A DNA stretch of 64,000 bases from Spirometra erinaceieuropaei (Eukaryota > Platyhelminthes > Cestoda > Diphyllobothriidea > Diphyllobothriidae). The stretch spans positions 1,562,187-1,626,186 of the forward strand of contig CACRXP010000009.1 of NCBI GenBank assembly GCA_902702965.1, given 5' to 3'. Shown here in pieces: positions 34,926-45,589 of the stretch. A program made the position numbers and the translations under genes. Position 1 is the first letter of the stretch, and every line of letters begins with the position of its first letter. The notes under the pieces were generated by a model, which was not told the DNA's origin, did no database searches, and worked only from the letters and a program-made list of their open reading frames with translations.

Positions 34926-35482
34926 TAACATGCCACCGTGGCAGCCCTACGTTTTTATAAACTTTCTTTCCATTTCCTTCTGTTACTTGAGCCCTGACCT
35001 TGATGATTTGGGGATGATATTAATAAATACTTTTAAATGGTTATCTAAAACAAAACCTATTTAATTCTAGCGTCTTGTCGATGCCCTGTCCTAAAAATCC
35101 CAATTTAGCTTAAAATCGAATTTCCTTTTTAGAAAAAGTGCATTTTACGAACCGGGTATTATAGTTGACGTCGGATTTCTTACCGTGCCAAAAAGTAGCA
35201 ACCTTCCCTTCAAAATGAAAATCATTCTGGTTTTTTGTAACATTAAAATATAGTGCTAGCTGCCCATTAGAAATTAAGGAGATTTCGATTTTTCAATGGT
35301 GGAAGGGACGCCACAGGGGTAAATGTATCTATGTCACATGTTGATACATCGGACTATGACTAACGCAGTTCAAGTTGAATTAGCAAATGCGATCATATGC
35401 ATACTTTTTCTATGTGCCAAGTAGTATTTCCAGAAAAATCCTTCTGTGCGTTTTGGTGACGGTAGAGTCTGCTTGCTTACAG
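34926..35482. other. no gene recognised
   Basis: Anonymous AT-rich sequence leading to the acceptor-like GCTTGCTTACAG at 35,471-35,482. Confidence 0.4.
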
Positions 35483-35713
35483 GACATTCTGGAAAAAGGC
35501 GTAAATTATTTACGATTTTCAATGTTCTGAATCGACTATCTGAAAGGATAAGTTCTGTCATTGATTACATCCAAACCTTCGAAATAAAATTATTTTTGCA
35601 ATCATATACCGAGGTAGCAAGTTCGATGGCCTTGATTTTCTTGCTTATTGTAGTTTGTAAACTCTTAAGCGCAAAACTGCTTCGTCGGTATCAACGGAAC
35701 GTCCACAACGAAG
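35483..35713 (+). CDS. candidate exon with a transmembrane helix, unrecognised
   Basis: A 231-nt interval after a good acceptor (TTGCTTACAG) and before a usable donor (GTATGAG at 35,714). The frame is open throughout. The peptide is basic and helical at first (SGKRRKLFTIFNVLNRL) and then has a clear hydrophobic segment (SMALIFLLIVVCKLL) followed by arginines, like a single-pass membrane anchor. I do not recognise the family. AT-rich codons leave chance as a real alternative. Confidence 0.3.
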
Positions 35714-36685
35714 GTATGAGATAAATATGCTTTAGGCTGATTAAGGACGTCATAAAGTCAGTTGCCTCTTTAGAAGACGGCCAACCCTGGTACTCTGCTT
35801 ACGAATGCTCAGGTGACTCATTGTTGCCCAGGGAAAAGTCATGAAGAAAGATGGAGCGTTTAGTATTGTTTTCCACTTTCCTGAAAACTGTTGTTGAGTG
35901 TTCTGCTCTTACATTCCTCTTCAAGCCAAGGTTCCCTCCACCTTAGTAGCCATATCAGTTATAAACTACTGCTTCAACTGTTAGAGTTGTGCCTGCTCCG
36001 TTTTTGAATTACTTACCGGCGAAGACTAGCCGACACAAAGCGCCCTCTACTCTATTCACAAATGTTTTAAATGCCCATTTGGCCGTGGTTTTATAACGCA
36101 ACACCAAATCAGATAAAGTTGTTTCAACCGTTTATATGCTTCCGGCGCAGACTCAGAATGCGGACGATGTGGCTGAGTGTCGGCGAAGGTAGCCGGCACG
36201 TTTTCCTGCACAACCACTGACTTCCCCGTCAGCGTCCTTCACGGCTTTTCCCTGCAATTGATCACGACACTACACCGGCCGTTAAACAGACATGACAGAA
36301 CTACCACCCCCCACACACAGACAAACAACTTCAATGATCTACTTGTATTCCTCTTTCTGCATTACGACAGGTGTTGTTTATACCTGTCAATAGATGTATC
36401 TTCTACGATCATGTAAGGCTTTTTCAATCATATTCCACTGGTTGAGGGTGATGGCTTATCTAACAACTCTGTTTGGCCGATTCTCAACTAAGTGCACACT
36501 GAAATGCCTTGCATTACCTCGTGTATACTGCACTCACCGTCCTCGTTTGCTAAAGCCTTTCTACGGTTTCTTGCAGTGTCTTCAAAAATGACAGGGAAAC
36601 ATGGGTAGGTTTGGGCGAAGTTTCATCTGTAGGCGTTATTACAGCATGTAGTGAATTATGTCATACATAGTTGCTAAGATAGTTT
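35714..36685. other. no gene recognised
   Basis: Anonymous sequence. Open stretches at 36,177-36,416 and 36,394-36,591 lack domains. Confidence 0.4.
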
Positions 36686-36689
36686 TCGA

Positions 36690-37195
36690 AAGACTTGTTA
36701 GCGAACATACGTTTACTTTCGATAAAGTCTCATCAGGCCAGTGCGTTTATTTGTGGAGGGGATAGAAGTAAAGACATGTGAGTGATTAGAAAAGTTGGAT
36801 AAAGTTCATCTTTTTACTCATGTGGGGTGGAGAAGTAGGGGGAGGCGGGAAGGAGGGAATAACAGCGGTCAATTCCAGGGACGGGTGCGATCGAAAGGGC
36901 GTGGAGAACTGCTTGGTTAGTTGACCTTTGATCACGGTAGGGGCGGAACCTGAACCTGGTTCTACTGTGCACACAAGATCAGTTTTCGTAACCTGATGGC
37001 GGTCGCTGCTACTTTTGCAAATAGACGCTCATCCAGTAGCTGAAGGGAGTTCGATGGGACCTTATACATAACACGAAGAGCTTCGCGTGGGGTCCATACG
37101 ATGACCGGAATCAACAACATGTTTGAGAACGGCGCTGTTTATGCTCCTAGTTTCGTCTTTTCCCAGCCATGCCGGGACGCTTTCCTAGTCCCTTA
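36690..37195 (-). mobile_element. Penelope-like element 3' end, family B copy 1 (inverted)
   Basis: On the minus strand the GIY-YIG C-terminus is readable (PAWLGKDETRSI, then HVVDSGH) from about 37,165 downward, followed by the RLRK-type C-terminus near 36,975-37,020. The tail runs to 36,715-36,745 with CTGATGA, a short hairpin region and GAAA, a hammerhead-like core. It lies head to head with the next copy, the axis near 37,200. Confidence 0.75.
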
Positions 37196-37204
37196 GATAG
37201 GCGT

Positions 37205-37735
37205 CGAGTTGTGTGAACAAAAAGCATAAGAGAACGTGCCCCGGCATGACTGGGGAAAAGGCGAAGCTAGGAGCATAAACATCGCGCCTTTCTCGAGCAC
37301 GTTGTTGATTCCGGATATCGTATAAACCCCAGCGAAAGTTTCGCGTGATTAACGTGGCCCCATTTAACTACCCTAAGCTACTAAGCCAGCGTTTGTTAGC
37401 AACAGCAGAAGCGGCTGTCGTCAGGTTACGAAAACCGATATTGTGCGCGCAGATGTACCATTTTGCAGGCTCCACACCTACCATGGTCAAAAGTCGACTA
37501 ACCATACAACTCTCTGCGCACCCTTCCGATCTCACTCTGACCTTGGCATTGACTATTATCCCCACCCCACCCTCGATATTCCCACGTCCCGGCTGTGTTC
37601 TAAGACGAGCTGTTATCGATTTCTCTTATCACTGACATGTTTTCACTTCTACCCCGTTCCATTTTGTTTGTAGTGGCCTGACGAGAATTGGCTAAAACAA
37701 GCGTATGCTTGCCAGGTGGCCTTCAAAATAGTGCC
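37205..37735 (+). mobile_element. Penelope-like element 3' end, family B copy 2
   Basis: Plus-strand copy of the same element: a decayed GIY-YIG part (about 37,215-37,330), the conserved LLATAEAAVVRLRKPILCA at 37,392-37,450, and the tail to about 37,735 (GGCCTGACGAGAA near 37,675). Together with copy 1 it forms an inverted repeat of about 500 bp with coding ends pointing outward. The coding frame has several stops. Confidence 0.75.
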
Positions 37736-38560
37736 ATGGGAATTTTCGCAACTCTCATTTCCAAAAATCAATAAAACGCTAGGTTCTTCTAAAAAAAGAA
37801 TGTGCTTGTTTTCACATCCTTCCTCGGCTGAATTACGCGCGTTCCACGTGGGTTACATTTGGTTTGTTGCATTTTCCAGCTTAGATTACTCCATCGGCAA
37901 TGCGGCGGCCTCGTTTTGGAAGTCATTAGCATGGGAAATTACCCTAGCATAAGTAATGTTAATTTCAGCTCAAAGTTGAGGACGTTTTCCCTGATAACCT
38001 CATGCCTGTTCTCACCGAGCTTCAGATGACTTAAGCGGAAAAGTCAAATTTCAAGTGTGCCCAATTTTGTTTGATAAAACTCCCGAGATTGGAATACTCC
38101 AAACCCGTAGAAAAACACGCACGCCTTCGTACAATTAGTGGAGGACAACCAGGGACATGGAAAATCGCCAAAATATATAGAAAAGACAAGCTGCAACGAA
38201 CCCTGTAAATTTTTTATGTAGGGAAATCGTTTTGCGTCATGTCTTTCGTGAAAACGTACATTTTATCGGGTTAGACTAGACAAAAACGCACAATACATGA
38301 CATTTCTGTGTCTAAAAATAATCCCCTTGATCTTAGTCATCACGTTTCCTGAGTTAGATCACGTAATGTATTGTTTAAAGACTGTGAACTTCCTGCAATT
38401 TTCATATTTCTGAAAGAGTTCCGTAATTAAGAGCACTCGAATGTGAATAGTACTCTAGAAAAGGTCATGTCCAGACTACAGAAATGAAACGTAGATGTCA
38501 GAACACAAAACACCGTCAGTTATTTTTTGTTATTGAATAAGTTAACTTGACTTTTTAAAA
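37736..38560. other. no gene recognised
   Basis: Anonymous AT-rich sequence. Confidence 0.4.
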
Positions 38561-38835
38561 TAATGTTAGCGTACGCCTTGCAAGGTGCGGGCTCGACCGT
38601 ACCATCCACCTGCCCTCTCTCTAACCCCCGGTCTTCTTGGCTCTTTCTTGACCCTCGGGTCAAGGTGGGGAGTAGGGGAAAGAGAGTGCGGTAGATGCTT
38701 CGCAAGTCGACTATTACTATAAACTAACTCGCGCACAAGTTACTGTGCCTGCTGCACCTTTCTGCGTAGCACACGGTGGACATCGTCGAAACCTACGGTC
38801 GAACTGTCTCATGTTTTGTACAAGCAACAGTACTG
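38561..38835 (+). repeat. interspersed repeat family C, copy 1
   Basis: Shares with 49,190-49,400 and 55,400-55,640 an ordered series of blocks: GAGTGCGGTAGATGC, CGCAAGTC, CTATAAACTAACTCGCGC, GTGCCTGCT, and CACGGTGGACATCGTCG. All three lie in the same orientation. No coding capacity. A box-B-like GGTCGAACTGTC near the end hints at, but does not prove, a SINE. Confidence 0.7.
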
Positions 38836-39785
38836 GAGCAAAACCCGTGTATTCCGAAAGTTAAGTCTGTGTGACGCGTATTAGTTCCCGTAATCAGGAC
38901 GATCATAGGACCCGCGGATACATATCTTGCACGCCCTGCGGAAGATTCTATCCTTCAAAACTTCGTAGAAAATGAGAAACGGGGTAGACAATCTTACCAA
39001 AAACAACAAGTTTCGACGGAGTTACAAATTCCCGAAATTTGCAGAAATTATTGAAGATAAAAAAATATTTTAAAACTTTTTCCTGTGCAATTTGAAGTAA
39101 TGTCAATAGTTTCTGGCGATCCAAACTTCTGAAAGTTTTGTAAAGGTATATGTACTCTGATAGCGTAAAATCTAATACTTGTATTAAAGTTAAATGCAAT
39201 TTTCTGGCCGTCTCACCCGTTCGGCTCAGACAGAGAACGCTGTTTACCCGTCAAGGTCAGAAAAACACATTATTGGAAATCTTCTAACTAGGGATCTTGA
39301 TTTCGAAATACTGCAGACAAAGTAAACACCCCGCTTTGCAGACTACTTCAGTTCCCTGAAAGTACTTTCTCTAACTCTCGAAAAATGAAAACAAAATCCA
39401 GGTTACCTTAATAAGTTTCCTAGAGCAACTGGTTGGTACTTAGGTACCTGGCTAACAGACTGTTCAGATAAATAAACGGTTTTTGTGCACTTAACGAGGA
39501 CGCCTGCTCCCAGCCAAAGCTGATCAGTTATATCAACGCGCCACATCGCTCACGTGACCATGGTGCCTTCCCAATCGCTTCTCTCCTTCTTGCATGAAGC
39601 ACTTTTCCCAACACAGGCAATTTTAACTGGGTTAACTTTATGTGCCCGAGTCCCGCTTTAACGAAATACCAGATATACCTACAGATAGGCGTAGCCTGCG
39701 CATAGTCGGGTCTGTAGTATCTATAGCATGCGCTGACCATACAGTCACATATCTAATAAAATTAACAGACCTTTTACTCCACGCA
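38836..39785. other. no gene recognised
   Basis: Anonymous sequence upstream of the rearranged PLE. Confidence 0.4.
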
Positions 39786-40640
39786 GAGGGTCCTTTTTGG
39801 CGAACGCTTCCGCATGCCAAGGACGTTTCGGCCGCCTTCTCGCACCACTTGTGGTTGCAGTTGCACATAAACCGGAGGCATCAATCAGGCGTCAAATAAT
39901 GAAACCGAAAGACCGGCTGCCAGGGAAAGCAAACGTCTGGACTCGTTTATCGAGCGCTTCCAAAACTTTCTTGACATACGGAAGCGTTCGCCAATATTTG
40001 GGGTCTGTGCGGTATGGGCTTTCGTTCCTTTTGCGTATACATCGGTTTACGAAGTTGCGCGGGTAGCCATTGGCAAGAAACGTCTGGAGTAGTTTACCGA
40101 ATCTGGCGCCGTTGCGACCAGACATTCAAATTCGACAAGGCCGAAATTCCCGCTAGAGGTGACAACCGCGTACGTCGTAAGCTACTTGAGTCATGGTTCA
40201 TTGGCCCCCGGTCCATCAACAAGTGCAACGACCTTCCCCTTCCATATTCCGTACTGAGACTTCGCCCAGGCGGAGTAATTAGCCACGTGGGGAGCGCATA
40301 GGTAAACACTGCTATCAACACCAGGGTCAGTGGATCAGATGGTTGAGCAATCATCACACTAACATCCAACTCACGTGATAAAATTTCAGTAATTAGCAGC
40401 GCGAATGTCGACCATCAAACAATCATCACATCAAGAGCAACGATCCCTGGTGAAGGGGGCGGGGAGCCACGGTGGCACGGCGACTGCATCCTATAAATAC
40501 TGCAGTCACTTGTGCATGAACCATCCGTATCTGCTTTCGGCTCTGATGATTGGTTCGATCAGGAATCCGAAACTTCAGGCAAATAAAGTTCTTATCCCAC
40601 CGATCGTGTCTCCTTCTTCACAACGTTCACCGTAATACGG
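39786..40640 (+). mobile_element. Penelope-like element 3' end, family A copy 2, with internal inversion
   Basis: From about 39,790 the plus strand encodes FWRTLPHAKDVSAAF and VAVAHKPEASIRRQIMKPKD, the PLE region between RT and nuclease. From about 39,915 to 40,075 the homologous reading is on the minus strand instead (FLANGYPRNFVNRC, KYWRTLPYVK), a segment that belongs further upstream. From about 40,078 the plus strand resumes with QETSGVVYRIW, jumps (GIY-YIG core deleted) to TFKFDKAEI, and ends ESWFIGPRSINKC and LPYSVLR. The tail has CTGATGA (40,543-40,549), a 5-bp stem II, GAAAC (40,569-40,573) and AATAAA (40,582-40,587). Confidence 0.8.
40535..40610 (+). ncRNA. hammerhead-ribozyme-like motif in PLE family A tail
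   Basis: Core CTGATGA at 40,543-40,549 and GAAAC at 40,569-40,573. The intervening bases fold as GGTTC/GAATC with a loop of six, losing only the outermost pair compared with the 57.9-kb copy. An AATAAA follows 8 nt after GAAAC. The expected cleavage triplet reads ATC here. Activity is untested. Confidence 0.6.
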
Positions 40641-40973
40641 ATGACTGATCCGTCTTTTTGGCTTGATTTAACATTCCATCAGGAAGTGCCTCCACACTCA
40701 GTGACAAGGTCCTTTAACTCAAAAAGCCCAAACTGGCACAATGACCCTTAATGTGCAACATTTAGAGATTGCTTTGGCCTCCACCTAAAGTGCAATTAAT
40801 ATTACAGAATGTAAAGTACATAAGGTATGATTAAAGTATGTAAAGAAAGTTTAAATATGGACAACTCGGAGCTGATTGTCCATTATTTCCTTTTGCCGAT
40901 ACTTGTATGGGAATGGCGTTTTGTTGGAGTGTCTAGCAAAACATAAATAAATACATGTTTTTACGTGAAGAAG

Positions 40974-41048
40974 AAGAAGAAGAGTCGAGTCCCGGAACAC
41001 TGCGTTTATTTTCCTGAGCTTTCAGACTCGTACAGAATGGACTGAAGC
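40974..41048 (-). repeat. hammerhead-tail repeat, inverted partner (left arm)
   Basis: About 75 bp, the reverse complement of 41,232-41,306 with few differences: a GAA-rich edge, GAGTCGAGT, GGAACACTG, TTTATT, AGCTTTCAGACTCGTACAG. Confidence 0.8.
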
Positions 41049-41186
41049 CTGGGCCTCGGATGTGAACTCAGTCAATCGATTTATCGATCTGCCGCCGGCA
41101 TTCAGAGCCCTACGTAGTCACCTCCAGTCTGGCGCCGTCGGTTGATGATTGGCCTACGTGTCGTATAACTGTCGTTTGTTCTGCTG

Positions 41187-41218
41187 TTGCTGTTGCTGCT
41201 GCTGCTGCTGCTGCTTCT
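41187..41218. repeat. CTG/GTTGCT microsatellite
   Basis: Interrupted GCTGTTGCTGTT followed by six or seven GCT units, located inside the loop of the 41-kb inverted repeat. Confidence 0.9.
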
Positions 41219-41220
41219 AC

Positions 41221-41306
41221 CTGTGACGATGGACTCCTGTACGAGTCTGAAAGCTCAGTACAATAAACACAGTGTTCCGGTGCTCGACTCTTCTTCTTCA
41301 CATATC
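41221..41306 (+). ncRNA. hammerhead-ribozyme-like motif, right arm of inverted pair
   Basis: GTGACGA (41,223-41,229; one base off CTGANGA), then a six-pair stem II (GGACTC/GAGTCT with loop CTGTAC), GAAA (41,249-41,252), and AATAAA at 41,262-41,267. The same family as the 21.2/21.55-kb repeats, with a better stem. The inverted partner lies at 40,974-41,048. Confidence 0.5.
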
Positions 41307-41890
41307 CATACACTTGGAACTCGAAATTTCGCCTTTACATGTTTTTACATCTCGCATCATGCATGCGCATGCCAATCCCATTTCCTATGTTGGAGATGAC
41401 TACATCACGTTAGAAACACGTGTACCGTCTGCGCATGTTTCGAGCTCTGCTTGAACTCTCTTCCCATTCATAATTCAGCGGGGTGCTAAGTTAGGTATGT
41501 TAACTGAAATTGCTTTGGATAGCCAAAAATATGGTACCAATCTAGTGGGGCTGTAGGACCAAACCTCGCTGGTGAATTTGTGCTGATTGTTAAAGTCTCT
41601 TTTAAATTTTTCGCCCGTTTGATCATAGATAGCCCACAGAACTCTACAAAGACTGAAACGGTCGATCAGAAGAAACTCTCCCAAATTGATTGTCAGGCAT
41701 ACGGGCAGGAAAAGCTCCGTCAACATGGGCAGTCGCTTATGGACCGATCGCCGTATGAGTGTTTTAGGAAATTCGGTTTTGCAAATTCAATGTAGTTCAG
41801 CTAAGGAGATAAGTGTACTTTATTCTAAAAGTACCATCCCAAAACTCTCAGCAGAACACGTCCCACATGCATAGTGGCTAGAATACTAAT
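41307..41890. other. no gene recognised
   Basis: Anonymous sequence between the hammerhead pair and long-TIR copy 4. Confidence 0.4.
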
Positions 41891-41894
41891 TAGT

Positions 41895-42322
41895 AGATAA
41901 GGACGGACTAAAAAGGCCTACATAAATCTGTAACAGCAGGTCGGTTTCAAAATTATTTGGGAATTGGAACAGCTTTTGAAAACCTGACTATACCCGTTTT
42001 CCGTGTATAAAATCGAAAGATAATATAATTTTCTGCCGAACGCTCAAAAGAGTGAATATTTTTATATATGTTTTCCATAAAATATAATTGAATATTTAAG
42101 GCCACTGAAACTCAGTAAAAAGCAGTGCATATTTTGTGCAGATTGTGGTTTTTTGCATGCGGCCGGAACGTGGTTTCTTTGAAAGTCGGCATCGCGTGGT
42201 AACTGAATTATTATAAAAGTATTCTGCACGATGATTAACTTTATAACCCCACCTAAGTAAACCTTCTGAAACGAAAGCGCATTTCAGAATTTTGGTTTAC
42301 ATATCAAGAGTTAGCACACTAT
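41895..42322 (+). mobile_element. long-TIR DNA element, copy 4 (right part only)
   Basis: Matches the right half of copy 2: GTCGGTTTCAAAATTATT, ..ATTCTGCACGATGATTAA.., CCCCACCTAAGTAAACC, and the end AAGAGTTAGCACACTA. The left part is missing (truncated near 41,895). Confidence 0.65.
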
Positions 42323-42576
42323 AGGTTAGCAGAGCCAGCACGAGGTTGCAGTGAGATGCCGGATCCAATCACCCCATCTCTCATGTCAGCGACCTAGAGA
42401 ATGGTGTGAAGGACACGTCAGCTGCTGGAGTCGTTCCATTAGGTCAATTTAATTATCGAGCAGAAGTTGTGCTCGCATACTAAGTGAAATTTAACCAAAT
42501 TCCAGCGGGGACAAAGTAACGACTGTTTCGACTGACTCTACTGGGAAGCGCTCTACGTCAGTTCATGTTCTGGTGT

Positions 42577-42612
42577 CTGATGAAGATGTCCATCGGATGG
42601 CCGAATCGACAT
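42577..42612 (+). ncRNA. hammerhead-like core in tandem unit 1
   Basis: CTGATGA followed by a hairpin and GAATC. The equivalent in unit 2 is CTGGTGA (43,205-43,211) with AAATC, more decayed. The spacing between the two cores is exactly 628 bp. Confidence 0.45.
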
Positions 42613-42774
42613 GCAAATGAGTCTACTACTTCCACTACTACTACTACTAATAATAATAATAATAATACTGCTACTGAGATCGTAAATCGTCCTAACAAAA
42701 AGGTCCTCGATTGTTTTGTTTAAATGTCATTGGAAATTCGGTAGGCGTTTTCGACAGATTTTAATGAGTCATTT

Positions 42775-43140
42775 GATTCACTTGTGAAAAATTCGGTGGT
42801 CTCGTTGGGATTTGGACGCAGGACAATAAAATTGGGGTTTAAGCCCATCCAAAGCTCTGACCACTTGAGCTACGCGGCTCGAGTAAGAGCCGTGATTTTA
42901 ATCTCATTTGGGTCAATTTACTCGCCCAACCTACTGCAGCCTAGAGGATTCACGAATCCTGATACAGTAAGCTGATTGGCCAAGCAGGATACCTCAGCAG
43001 TCAATGTAGAATCCACCAAATGACTACCAGACTCACATAATCATTGGGTATTTTTGCAGATTTAAGTAATTTATTTGGCCAGTTTATTAAAAATTCGGTT
43101 ATAATCTCACCGAGACCGCCAGGTTTTTCATAATGGAAAT
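42775..43140 (-). repeat. palindromic tRNA-derived repeat, family A copy 2
   Basis: The minus strand has box A TAGCTCAAGTGG (42,861-42,872) and an eroded box B (42,806-42,822). The left terminus is GTGAAAAATTCGGTGG; the right terminus carries the inverted half (CACCGAGACCGCC, then TTTTTCATAATGG). Upstream of box A the sequence matches the 22.7-kb copy (GTAGGTTGGGCGAGTAA, GACCCAAATG). Confidence 0.7.
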
Positions 43141-43161
43141 AGATTAGGGAAAGTTTGAATT

Positions 43162-43725
43162 GACTCTACTGAATAGCTCTGTACGTCAGGTCATGTTCTG
43201 GTGTCTGGTGAAGATGTCGACCGGATAGTTAAATCTACATGCAAATAAGTCGATTATTGTTGAGATCGCAAATCATCCTACCAAATATCTCCTCGACTGT
43301 TTTAGTTAACAGTTGTTCGAATTATGATAGGGGTTTTTGGCAAATTGGAATGATACATTTCACCTAATTGTGAAACATTCAGAGGCATCGGTGGGATTTT
43401 TAACGCAGGCTAATAAAAATTCATCCAAAACTCCCACCAACTGAGTTGCCAGGTCTCAATTAAAGCAGTAACTTCAATCATATTTGGTTTAAGTTACTCG
43501 TCTAGCCTTCTGCAGCGTATAGAATTCACCTATTCTGATAGAAAAAGCTGACTACCCAAGTAAGATTTCCTCTGTAACCGCTATAGAATCCACCAGATGA
43601 CTCCTCGGCCCACATAAGTATTAGGCATATTGTTAATTTGAGTAATTTTATTTAACCAATCTGCAAAAAAATTTGGTTCGAATCCCACCAAGGCCACCGA
43701 GTTTATCATAACGGGGGAAATTGAA
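43162..43725 (+). repeat. tandem unit 2 (decayed): hammerhead-like motif plus tRNA-derived palindrome
   Basis: Diverged direct repeat of 42,534-43,161 lacking the microsatellite. It includes family-A copy 3 on minus (about 43,366-43,720), whose right terminus keeps a clean box-B half (GGTTCGAATCCCACC near 43,675-43,690). Confidence 0.7.
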
Positions 43726-44475
43726 ACATTAGATCCGTTGTAAAAACGTTACTTGGAGTGCAATTTTTGCTTGATACATTTCAGATGTCTTTCCCGGAGT
43801 ACTAGCATTGTTGCGGAAAATTGGAACGGAAAAGCGGAAGTTTCTGTGCGCAGAAAACGACAATGGTTCTACCCAGTGTCTCCATTGACATTGTCTAAGA
43901 GTGACCTATGCTGACGAGATATTAACACGCCGGGTTCACCAGTTTCCGTCAATAAGTATCCGAAGTTAAATGTCAACGCAAACACGGGAATATACAAGCA
44001 TCTCGGAAGAGAGAGGACACAGTAATTATAGGGAGTCGGATGAGGGACCTTCGCGGTCTCAAAACTGCCTTTATCCCTATGCGGCCGAAGAGAAAGTCCG
44101 AACACCTTAGAGGCAACGCAGGAGGCCAGATATATTTGTTTGCAAGAAACCGCATTGCTTCTCCCCACCGTTCCCTTTGTTTCTGTCATAGCACCAGCTT
44201 CGAGTACTTTAAACTGACCTACGGGGCCTGGGGAAAGCCCACATCCATGGAAAAATAGTCATTCAAAGGCTGCTCAGCTAATTTTTCTTCAACTGGCCTC
44301 GAGAACGGGGACGTGCGATGTAGGTTAGATCTTCCGAATGCTTGATTTATGGCTGCTTGATCAGTTTGCAAGGTAGTAGGTAGTGAATAATGTCGGAACA
44401 GGTAAGAAGAGTTCTCGTCTTAAAAGTGCGGCGGAGCTGCTGTCGAGATGAAAATAACTGGCGAGGTTAAATGTT
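43726..44475. other. no gene recognised
   Basis: Open stretches on both strands at 43,869-44,258 overlap each other and show no domain. Confidence 0.4.
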
Positions 44476-44545
44476 TAAGAAGCACGACCTAGAGACCGAT
44501 TATTGCAGTTTCAAAAGGTGTTTTGGTAGATTCACTTGATTTAAA
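44476..44545 (-). repeat. fragment of family A flank
   Basis: AGAAGCACGACCTAGAG and the following ~50 bp match the edge of the repeat at 45,957-46,020. It is cut off where the LINE ORF1 relic begins. Confidence 0.55.
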
Positions 44546-45128
44546 AGAATTTAAGTTTGCAACATTCGACAGTTTTTCGTTGGATTTGTCTCGGGTTTGC
44601 CAATGTTATGTTGCTGCCGCCATCATGATGACTGGCTGGTTCCAAAGCAACATCGCATTCCTCTGTATCACTCGTCCTCTGAAAATAGCAAAGTTGCTCT
44701 CTCCCGCTGCAGGTTTCCTCTTCAGTTCCGTCGCTAATTCGCGGCGTTTCGGACGTTTCGCTGGAGAATAGTCCGGCTGAAAAAAACTTCCTTTTAAGAG
44801 TTTCGGAAGCTGATTTCCTGGACAGAAGTAAGCTAGCTTTCTCTTTACTGTCCAAAACTCTTTTCAGAGGTCGTGGCCGCACAGTTTCCGATTGTTCGCT
44901 CACCTTCCTTCCGATCCTGAAGGTTGCGCGAATGGTCACCTTTTCATTCGAATTAAGCCATTTGTTCAGTAGCTGTTGAAACATATCAAGGTCAGCGGAA
45001 ATTCTCTCCTTCGGGGTAGGAGCATTCGACTCCGATAGACCCTGGACGACGACGCAATGCTGACGATCAAGGGGTTCATTTGTCCTGTTTCCGGCGGCCT
45101 TGTTAGCTGCAGGTTTCAGGAGATCCAC
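44546..45128 (-). pseudogene. LINE ORF1-like protein, frameshifted
   Basis: On the minus strand from 45,128 an open frame of up to 195 codons matches the ORF1 protein of CR1/Jockey-group LINEs by pattern: VVVQGLSES near residue 26, a spaced helix (ISADLDMFQQLL), FRIGRK and RPRPLKRVL, then SRKSA. These are features of the RRM-like RNA-binding core. After about residue 112 the family reading continues in another frame (FFFQPDYSP-like to FAIFRGRVIQRNAMLLW), so a frameshift near 44,790 breaks it. Neither a zinc knuckle nor ORF2 was found nearby. It may belong to the same LINE class as 1-2490. Confidence 0.7.
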
Positions 45129-45204
45129 CGGAGTTGTCTGGGGTTTTATACTCCTGTTGTGGTGCTAACCCATTCCACCTTGCCACGAGCTTGTTTCCTC
45201 ACTT

Positions 45205-45589
45205 CTAACCTAGAGTTCTACTGAAAACACGGAATGGCTGAGAGAAGTTGATGTTTCGCCTCGGTTGTCTTCCATACAAACAAGAGAATTCGTTGCTATT
45301 TTCCCATGGCCATGGGTATCCGCGCCATTGCACTGAGGTTTTCCACAAGCTTTGTTTTTGACTGTTTTGGAGTTTTGCTCTTTCCCTTTGTCTTGCCAAC
45401 TCTAGCGCTGTAAACAGCGTTCTGCCCATCATCGTTCGCTTGCACGAGTTCCCTTAAAGCAGCAAGCCCTTTTTCGAGTTTTTGGACTTTCAGCAGAATA
45501 AAGGAGCATCCAGTGAACGACCCGCCCTCGTAACTAACAGATTTTGCTGTGATTACGCTTTTAGCGCGCTTTGTGAGCCCTGGTTGCAA
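45205..45589 (-). pseudogene. possible upstream part of LINE ORF1 (coiled coil)
   Basis: An open frame from 45,589 contains a short leucine-heptad region (VQKLEKGLAALRELVQ) and a basic lysine-rich run (KTKGKSKTPKQSKTK), like the N-terminal part of LINE ORF1 proteins. It lies on the same strand just upstream of 44,546-45,128 in another frame. The link is inferred from order. Confidence 0.4.

Larger units (their letters stand above)
42534..43161 (+). repeat. 628-bp tandem unit 1: hammerhead-like motif plus tRNA-derived palindrome
   Basis: Starts GACTCTACTGGGAAGC and repeats at 43,162. It has CTGATGA (42,577-42,583), a stem II with five of six pairs (GTCCAT/ATGGCC, loop CGG), then GAATC (one base off GAAAC). 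An ACT/AAT microsatellite follows (about 42,631-42,668), then a family-A tRNA-derived palindrome at 42,775-43,140. Confidence 0.7.

Noticed and set aside
41187..41218. Poly-leucine or poly-alanine coding repeat
   Set aside because: A microsatellite within a non-coding inverted repeat; no coding context.
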